Part shown: in pieces, positions 7,249 through 11,838 of the stretch
Numbering within the stretch: position 1 is the stretch's first letter
Layout: each line of letters starts with the position of its first letter
DNA from: CAYPOY01 sp964412395
Lineage (GTDB): Bacteria; Chloroflexota; Anaerolineae; B4-G1
Assembly (NCBI GenBank): GCA_964412395.1
Contig: CAYPOY010000142.1
Coordinates: forward strand, 1-11,838
DNA: 11,838 nt
Reading direction: 5' to 3'
Notes under the pieces: generated by a model
Told to the model about the DNA's origin: nothing
The model's input: only the letters and a program-made list of their open reading frames with translations
Databases searched by the model: none
Translations under genes and position numbers: made by a program

Positions 7249-7271
7249 AAGCATCAAAGTGATTGATGCTT
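7249..7271. promoter_or_regulatory. Perfect 9-bp inverted repeat upstream of the lipoprotein gene (candidate operator or leader hairpin)
   Basis: AAGCATCAA, a 5-nt spacer and TTGATGCTT form an exact inverted repeat of 23 bp, ending 13 nt upstream of the Shine-Dalgarno. It could bind a dimeric repressor controlling the transport genes, or fold in the mRNA leader. No regulator gene is present in the window, so the factor is unknown. Confidence 0.5.
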
Positions 7272-7389
7272 ACGGTCGGTCTCATTCAGAGTTATGGACG
7301 TGCGTTACCTAACCTTATTTTCAGACATGCGTATATATCTACATCACCAGGCATCCCCCCTTTCCTCTCCTATCAATCCTCAGCGCTCA
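7272..7389 (-). promoter_or_regulatory. Intergenic region, probable promoter region of the transport operon
   Basis: This is non-coding DNA between the Mo subunit (ends 7413) and the lipoprotein. It is clearly more AT-rich than its surroundings, with the stretch GTAGATATATACG (minus strand, around 7330-7345) and AAAATAAGGTTAGGTAAC nearer the gene. A TATATA at the right distance could be a -10 element, but no convincing -35 element sits 16-18 bp upstream of it. The region is the only gap of its size in the window and is the natural place for a promoter; the exact site is not resolved. Confidence 0.35.
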
Positions 7390-7413
7390 GGCAGCGTCTA
7401 CCAAACGCTCGCC
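7390..7413 (-). terminator. Weak imperfect hairpin just after the Mo-subunit stop
   Basis: On the minus strand GGC-G-AGCGT, a 7-nt loop and ACGCT-GCC pair with one bulged G, beginning at the last base of the TAG stop (7413). There is no U-tract, so it could at most be a weak terminator or a 3' mRNA-stabilising hairpin. It may be chance. Confidence 0.22.
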
Positions 7414-9632
7414 TACGTTGACAGGCAGCCCAGGGCACGCAGGATTCTCTCTGGCGTGATGGGCAACTGATCAATCCAGACCTCGGTCGCGTCGTGGATG
7501 GCAGCAGCAATGGCCCCCGGCGTGGGCAGCATGGGCATCTCGCCCACGCCTCTGGCTCCGAAGGGGCCATCGGGGTCAGGCTCCTCAACAACGAGGGGCA
7601 CGATCTCGGCCGGGGCATCGGCGATAGTGGGGATAAGAAACGTGGCCAGAGTGGATGTCTGGGGCTTACCATCCCACAGCACGTACTCCTCCAGCAGGCT
7701 GTAGCCCTGGCTCATCACCAGTCCACCCTCGATCTGCCCTTCGACGTTGGTCAGGTTGATGGCCCGGCCGACGTCGTGGGCGGCGACGGCCCGCAGGACG
7801 TCCACCTCTCCGGTCTCGACGTCCACCTCCACTTCCACGACCTGGGCACCGTAGCCGTAGGTGAAGTTGGGTTTCTCCCCCTGGCCAGTCTCGGGATCCA
7901 AGGGAGTCGTGGCCGGTGCGTGGTAGGTGTACTCGACGATGACCGGCAGAGCCTCTGGCGACGGGTTTGGCCCCAATTCGGCCAGTCGCTGGGCGGCTTC
8001 GGCCGCGGCTTTCACTACCGCGTTGCCGGTGACGAAAGTCTGGCGGGAGGCGGAGGCACTGCCCGAGTTGGGCACTACATTGGTGTCGCTGACCACCATC
8101 TCGATGGCCGACAGAGGAAGTTCAAGCACAGCGGCAGCCATTTGCGCCAGAACCGTGGTCGAACCCTGCCCCACTTCACAGGCTCCTACTTTGACCACCG
8201 CCCGGTCGGGGTAGGCTTCCACCACCGCCACCGACTTGTCGTCCCAACCCAGGTTGTAGCCCACGTTCTTGAAACCACAAGCCACCCCGACGCCACACCG
8301 CTTTCCCCGTTGGGCGAGGTCTCTGACCGACGCCCCCCGCGCGCCGCCCCGCCCGGGCTTCATCCCCAGTTCAGCCGCCTGTTGTACTGCCAGATCCAAC
8401 GTCTTGACCGCCCCGGCGGCCTGGGGTAGCACCTGACCGGTGTGCATCGTCGAGCCGTTGCGGTAGAGGTTGCGCCGCCGCAGTTCGACCGGGTCTATGC
8501 CCAACGCCTCGGCCAGCCTGCTCATCTGCATCTCGGCAGCGAAATTGGCCTGGTTGGAGCCGAACCCACGCATAGCCCCCGCGGGCGGGGTGTTGGTGTA
8601 GACTGTCCAGGCGTCAATGCTGACGTTGGGAATCTCATAAGGACCGGTGGCCAGCGTGACCGCGGTGGTCAGGATAGCGGCGCTGGTGGAAGCGTAGGCC
8701 CCGGCGTTGGTGATTATTTCGATCTCCAGGGCTGTCAGCAGGCCATCCCGTGTCGCGCCAGTGCGATAGCGCATATAGAAGGGATGTCGTTTGGTGCTGG
8801 TTACCAGAGACTCTGGCCGGGTGTAGACCATCTTCACCGGCCGCCCGGTCTTCAGCGCCAGCAGCGCCAGCACAATCTGCACCGAGATGTCTTCCCGGCC
8901 GCCGAAAGCGCCACCGGTGGCCATCTGTATCACTCGTATCTGTTCCTCGGGCAGGCCCAAGGCGTAGGCGATTTCGCGGCGGTTCTCGTGCGGCCACTGA
9001 GTGGCGGCCCAGATCGTCACCTGGCCATTGTCGTCCATCCGCGCCACGCCGGCCTCGGGTTGCAGGTAGGCATGGTCTATGAAAGGGGTCTCGTAGTGGT
9101 TTTCCACAATCACGTCGGCCGCGGCGAAGCCGGCCTCCAGGTCACCCTGGCGCAGCCGAACGTAGTGCAGGACGTTGCTCTGGCGATCTTTGTGCACAAG
9201 GGGGGCATCGTCAGCCATCGCAAGTCGGGGGTCGAAGATGGCAGGCAGCGGTTCGTAATCCACCTCGATGAGGGCCAGTGCTGCCTCGGCAGCCTGGGGC
9301 GTCTCTGCAGCCACGGCAGCCACAGCGTCGCCCACATAGCGGACCTGGCTCCCGACCCGATCCAGCACCGGCTGGTCGGGTGTGATCAGCCCATAGGCGT
9401 TAGGCCCCTCGATGTCGTCTCCGTTGAGCACGGACACCACGCCTGGCAAGGCACGGGCGGCGGCCAGATTCATGCCCCGAATTCGGGCATGAGGGTGAGG
9501 GCTGCGCAGGACACTAGCGAACAGCATATTCTCCATACTCATGTCAGCCGGATACAAAGCCCGACCGGTGACTTTGTCCCAGGCATCGAGGCGGGTGGCG
9601 CGTCCTCCGACCATACCTGATTGGCTCATCAT
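7413..9632 (-). CDS. XDH-family molybdopterin (large catalytic) subunit, complete
   Basis: This 739-residue catalytic subunit of a molybdenum hydroxylase is probably a xanthine/hypoxanthine dehydrogenase. The N-terminal a/b-hammerhead domain includes GRALYPADM and YVGDAVAAVAAET (about residues 99-111). The Mo-cofactor domain has ATQWPHEN (Gln212, matching bovine Q767), GGAFGGRE (about 240-247, with Glu247 at the bovine E802 position), AMRGFGSNQ (Arg355, matching R880), QGSTTVLAQ, and the catalytic Glu698 in GARGVGEMP (matching E1261). Keeping the E802 and R880 equivalents favours a purine substrate over aldehydes or CO. It is shorter than the neighbouring Mo subunit around the segment before GAQVVEVEVD, lacking the usual GYIYV-like stretch. 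The start overlaps the [2Fe-2S] gene stop (ATGATGA, so 9632 or 9629), implying coupled translation with its redox partners. Confidence 0.93.
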   Translation of the reverse strand: MMSQSGMVGGRATRLDAWDKVTGRALYPADMSMENMLFASVLRSPHPHARIRGMNLAAARALPGVVSVLNGDDIEGPNAYGLITPDQPVLDRVGSQVRYVGDAVAAVAAETPQAAEAALALIEVDYEPLPAIFDPRLAMADDAPLVHKDRQSNVLHYVRLRQGDLEAGFAAADVIVENHYETPFIDHAYLQPEAGVARMDDNGQVTIWAATQWPHENRREIAYALGLPEEQIRVIQMATGGAFGGREDISVQIVLALLALKTGRPVKMVYTRPESLVTSTKRHPFYMRYRTGATRDGLLTALEIEIITNAGAYASTSAAILTTAVTLATGPYEIPNVSIDAWTVYTNTPPAGAMRGFGSNQANFAAEMQMSRLAEALGIDPVELRRRNLYRNGSTMHTGQVLPQAAGAVKTLDLAVQQAAELGMKPGRGGARGASVRDLAQRGKRCGVGVACGFKNVGYNLGWDDKSVAVVEAYPDRAVVKVGACEVGQGSTTVLAQMAAAVLELPLSAIEMVVSDTNVVPNSGSASASRQTFVTGNAVVKAAAEAAQRLAELGPNPSPEALPVIVEYTYHAPATTPLDPETGQGEKPNFTYGYGAQVVEVEVDVETGEVDVLRAVAAHDVGRAINLTNVEGQIEGGLVMSQGYSLLEEYVLWDGKPQTSTLATFLIPTIADAPAEIVPLVVEEPDPDGPFGARGVGEMPMLPTPGAIAAAIHDATEVWIDQLPITPERILRALGCLST

Positions 9633-10114
9633 GATGACCCACCCCCCATCTCAAGAGCCGCCTGCTCGACGGCATCCACGATTTTGGCGTAGCCAGTGCA
9701 GCGACACAGGTTGCCGGACAGCGCAACCCGAATATCATCTTCCGTCGGCTGCGGGTTGGCGTCCAGCAAAGCTTTGGCGGCCATCAACATGCCCGGGGTA
9801 CAAAAGCCGCACTGCACAGCCCCAGTTTCCACGAAGGCTTCTTGCAAGGGATGAGGACTGCCGTCTGGTCCAGCCAATCCCTCGACAGTGGTGACGACGC
9901 TGCCTTCGGCCTGGACAGCCAACACCAGACAAGATTTGACAGCCTGACCATCCACGATTACGGTGCAGGCCCCGCAATCGCCTTCGCTGCAGCCGTCCTT
10001 GGTCCCCGTCAACCCCAACTGATCGCGTAGCAATTCCAGCAGCGTTGTCGCTCCAGAGACTGTGGCCGTGCGAGGTTGACCATTTACGACCAGTTCAATA
10101 GTGTGAGTGCTCAT
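9629..10114 (-). CDS. XDH-family [2Fe-2S] small subunit, complete
   Basis: This 161-residue iron-sulfur subunit passes electrons from the Mo site to FAD. The N-terminal ferredoxin-like domain binds one cluster through C42, C47, C50 and C62 (CSEGDCGACTVIVDGQAVKSC region). The C-terminal four-helix domain binds the second through C102 and C105 (QCGFC) and C137 and C139 (NLCRCTGY). All eight ligands are present and the length is typical. The gene is sandwiched by 4-bp ATGA overlaps with the FAD subunit upstream and the Mo subunit downstream, so the three subunits should be made in balance. There is no signal peptide, so it is cytoplasmic. Its C-terminal helix domain is paralogous to the relic at the left end of the window. 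Confidence 0.96.
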   Translation of the reverse strand: MSTHTIELVVNGQPRTATVSGATTLLELLRDQLGLTGTKDGCSEGDCGACTVIVDGQAVKSCLVLAVQAEGSVVTTVEGLAGPDGSPHPLQEAFVETGAVQCGFCTPGMLMAAKALLDANPQPTEDDIRVALSGNLCRCTGYAKIVDAVEQAALEMGGGSS

Positions 10115-10974
10115 CTCTGCTCCTCACCTCCCCAGGCCTGGATCAAGGCACGCTGGGCCAGGGTCACGGCCACGACACGACGATATTCCTCGCTCGCCCG
10201 CACGTCGCTGATAGGGCGAATGGTCTCCAGCACAAGTTCAGCCGCCTCTGCGAATAGCGTTTCGTCGGGACGCCTGCCCACCAGTAGCTCCTCGGCTGCA
10301 GTGCAGCGCACCGGGGTGGGGGCCACCGCACCCAGGGCCAGCTTCGCCTGCCCGATGTGCTCGCTGTTCCGTTCCAGCAGTGCCGCAGCGCTGGCAACCG
10401 AGATGGCCATGGCCTTGCGCCGACCGAGCTTCACAAACGCCATCCCTGTCCCAGCCGACGGGATGGGGAAGCGAACCTCAGCCAGTACCTCACCCGGCGA
10501 CAACGCGGTCTCACCGGGACCCACGAAGAAAGTTTCCAGTGACATTCGCCATTCTCCCGCCTGGCTGAGGAGCGTCACTTCGGCGTCCAGAACCAGCAGA
10601 GCCGGCGCGGTGTCGGCCGCAGGCGAGGCCGTACACAGATTACCGCCCAGCGTGCCTCGGGCCCGCACCTGCGGATCCGCTATGCAGCCAGCGGCCTTAG
10701 CCAGGATCGGTGCCCGTTGTAGCAACGGAGATGAACTCGCCAGCTCAGCGTGGGTAGTCAGAGCGCCGATCTCCACCCAGCCATTGGCCTCTCGCAGGTA
10801 GCGCAATTCCTTAAGCCGCGATATGTCCACCACCAATTGGGGACGCCACCGCCCGGCGCGCACGAAGGGAATGAAGTCGGTGGCTCCAGCGACGATGCAA
10901 GCCTCGTCGTTCTGTGCCAGGATCTCCAACAAATGGGACAGATTACGGGCTATCACGAGGTCAAAATCGTGCAT
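10111..10974 (-). CDS. XDH-family FAD-binding medium subunit
   Basis: This 287-residue subunit has the CO dehydrogenase flavoprotein fold. The N-terminal FAD site is IVAGATDFIPFVRAG (about residues 27-41), the equivalent of the AGGTDLLP loop. The second FAD loop GTLGGNLCTASPAADTAPAL (about 107-126) is well conserved, and LGRRKAMAIS and the C-terminal CO-dehydrogenase flavoprotein domain follow. It takes electrons from the [2Fe-2S] subunit and passes them to NAD+ or another acceptor. The ATG start has GAGGT 7 nt upstream. Its stop overlaps the [2Fe-2S] start (ATGA). Seventy base pairs with no visible gene or hairpin separate it from the Mo subunit fragment upstream, so co-transcription is likely. 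Confidence 0.95.
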   Translation of the reverse strand: MHDFDLVIARNLSHLLEILAQNDEACIVAGATDFIPFVRAGRWRPQLVVDISRLKELRYLREANGWVEIGALTTHAELASSSPLLQRAPILAKAAGCIADPQVRARGTLGGNLCTASPAADTAPALLVLDAEVTLLSQAGEWRMSLETFFVGPGETALSPGEVLAEVRFPIPSAGTGMAFVKLGRRKAMAISVASAAALLERNSEHIGQAKLALGAVAPTPVRCTAAEELLVGRRPDETLFAEAAELVLETIRPISDVRASEEYRRVVAVTLAQRALIQAWGGEEQR

Positions 10975-11044
10975 GTCTGGTACCTCAAGAACAACGGTAT
11001 GGTGGCGGTCAAGACGACCACCAATGTCCCCTCACCGACGGAAC

Positions 11045-11838
11045 TCAGTATCCTTTCGGTCTCTTGATCGGCGCCGGCTCCGGAGCCGATTCCTCCGAAT
11101 CAACGCCCGAGGGCCTTTCAGCCAGGGTATCCAGCGCCCGCAGCACCTTCTCCGGTGTGATGGGCAACTCCTGAATGCGCACCCCGACCGCATCGTAGAT
11201 GGCGTTCGCGATGGCCGCCGACGGACCGATCACCGGCGGTTCACCCACCCCCTTGGCCCCAAAGGGCCCGGCCTCGTCCGGTATCTCGACGATCACCGCA
11301 TCAACCTCCGGGGCGTCCACAACCGTCGGCAACCGGTAGTCCAGAAATGATGGATTCTGCACCTCTCCGTCCTTGATCACCATCTCCTCGTACAGAGCGT
11401 AACCCACTCCCTGCACGACACCCCCTTCCACCTGGCCCACTACACCCAGCGGATTGATGGCCCGGCCCACGTCGTGCGCCGCCGTGACCCGCTCCACTGT
11501 CACCTGCCCGGTCTCTGGGTCCACCTCTACCTCGGCCACGTGGGTGCCGAAGACGAAACTCTTCGACGGCGGCTCGGGATAGCCTTCGCCTACCGGTGAA
11601 CTGAAGCCCGGTTCTCCCAGCCACGAACCCCGGCCAACCACCGGCCCACCTTTGACGTAGAGGCCCAGCCCGCACAACTCGCGTATGGACATCCGCCGGT
11701 CAGGGTCATCCCGCACGTAGATGTAGCCGTCGCCGCGAGACCCTTCGGGTTTTCCGAAACCCGAAGGGTCTTCCGAAGGGTCTCCGCCCGCAGTCACAGC
11801 ATCGGCCGGTACGCCCAGCCACTCGGCGGCCCTGGCGC
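11045..11838 (-). CDS. XDH-family molybdopterin subunit, C-terminal part (gene continues past right edge), with an in-frame palindromic insert
   Basis: About 263 residues of the C-terminal Mo-cofactor domain are visible. They include FVFGTHVAEVEVDPETG, AAHDVGRAIN, GQVEGGVVQGVGYALYEEM, and GAKGVGEPP with the catalytic Glu codon at 11240-11242 (the bovine E1261 equivalent). The reading frame is open to the right edge (ARAAEWLGVPADAVTAGG...), so the real start lies outside; the GTG at 11797 is internal. Between VTAGG and GDGYIYVRDD lies about 17 residues (DPSEDPSGFGKPEGSR plus one), encoded by a palindromic repeat that the family does not normally have. The C-terminus carries an unusual EESAPEPAPIKRPKGY tail. 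It is a different paralogue from the complete Mo subunit downstream, and together they flank the shared FAD and [2Fe-2S] genes. Whether both use the same redox subunits is not known. Confidence 0.93.
   Translation of the reverse strand, partial: ARAAEWLGVPADAVTAGGDPSEDPSGFGKPEGSRGDGYIYVRDDPDRRMSIRELCGLGLYVKGGPVVGRGSWLGEPGFSSPVGEGYPEPPSKSFVFGTHVAEVEVDPETGQVTVERVTAAHDVGRAINPLGVVGQVEGGVVQGVGYALYEEMVIKDGEVQNPSFLDYRLPTVVDAPEVDAVIVEIPDEAGPFGAKGVGEPPVIGPSAAIANAIYDAVGVRIQELPITPEKVLRALDTLAERPSGVDSEESAPEPAPIKRPKGY
11739..11782. repeat. Palindromic element, copy 2, with a partial half-repeat; lies in frame within a Mo-subunit gene
   Basis: Positions 11739-11770 are the exact reverse complement of the 32-bp element at 5149-5180, with the same 14-bp arms. 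The adjoining 11771-11782 (TTCCGAAGGGTC) repeats the end of one arm, giving a 1.4-unit structure. The reading frame of the Mo subunit passes through the whole element without a stop, so it is translated as DPSEDPSGFGKPEGS. Confidence 0.88.

Noticed and set aside
8442..9620. A 392-codon open frame on the plus strand opposite the Mo subunit
   Set aside because: It is antisense to a gene with clear family motifs and catalytic residues. Its product has no recognisable domain, and long antisense frames are expected in GC-rich DNA.
10975..11044. Possible small gene or regulatory site between the partial Mo subunit and the FAD gene
   Set aside because: The 70 bp contain only the GAGGT site for the FAD gene; no hairpin, promoter-like pair or coding signal is convincing.
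5149..11782. CRISPR repeats
   Set aside because: Only two copies of the palindrome exist, more than 6 kb apart and in opposite orientation, with no spacer array or cas genes.

Overview
The window is a single, densely packed minus-strand locus for uptake and oxidation of purines (nucleosides or bases). It looks bacterial and GC-rich. The Thr/Pro/Ala-rich linker after the lipobox of the binding protein, together with the gene content, resembles Chloroflexota (Anaerolineae-like) genomes. That assignment is inference from style, not proof. All convincing genes read right to left. The many open frames on the plus strand are antisense shadows.

Layout in transcription order, from high to low coordinates: (1) the C-terminal part of a xanthine dehydrogenase (XDH)-family molybdopterin subunit, cut by the right edge (11045-11838); (2) an FAD subunit (10111-10974), a [2Fe-2S] subunit (9629-10114) and a second molybdopterin subunit (7413-9632), joined by 4-bp ATGA overlaps; (3) a roughly 190-bp intergenic region with a perfect 9-bp inverted repeat and a strong Shine-Dalgarno; (4) a BMP-family (PnrA/NupN-like) substrate-binding lipoprotein with two nearly identical binding domains in tandem (5221-7221); (5) an 8-oxoguanine deaminase-type amidohydrolase (3713-5134); (6) the double-ATPase subunit (2089-3696) and two permeases (1046-2092 and 92-1042) of a nucleoside-type ABC importer; (7) abutting the last permease stop, the C-terminal end of another XDH-type [2Fe-2S] subunit with no N-terminal part, running off the left edge.

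The working model is that the lipoprotein and ABC importer bring in a purine nucleoside or base. The amidohydrolase deaminates 8-oxoguanine (or a related aminopurine) to urate, and the Mo-hydroxylase subunits oxidise hypoxanthine or xanthine to urate.

The most notable structure is not the gene list itself. There is an intragenic 933-bp-period duplication of the whole BMP domain, with a 596-bp core that is base-for-base identical while both flanks differ at about 7%, which suggests gene conversion. There is also a 32-bp perfect hairpin element present twice in opposite orientations. One copy lies in frame inside the molybdopterin-subunit gene and the other directly abuts the ribosome-binding site of the deaminase. 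Finally, the [2Fe-2S] relic at the left end looks like a recombination scar.
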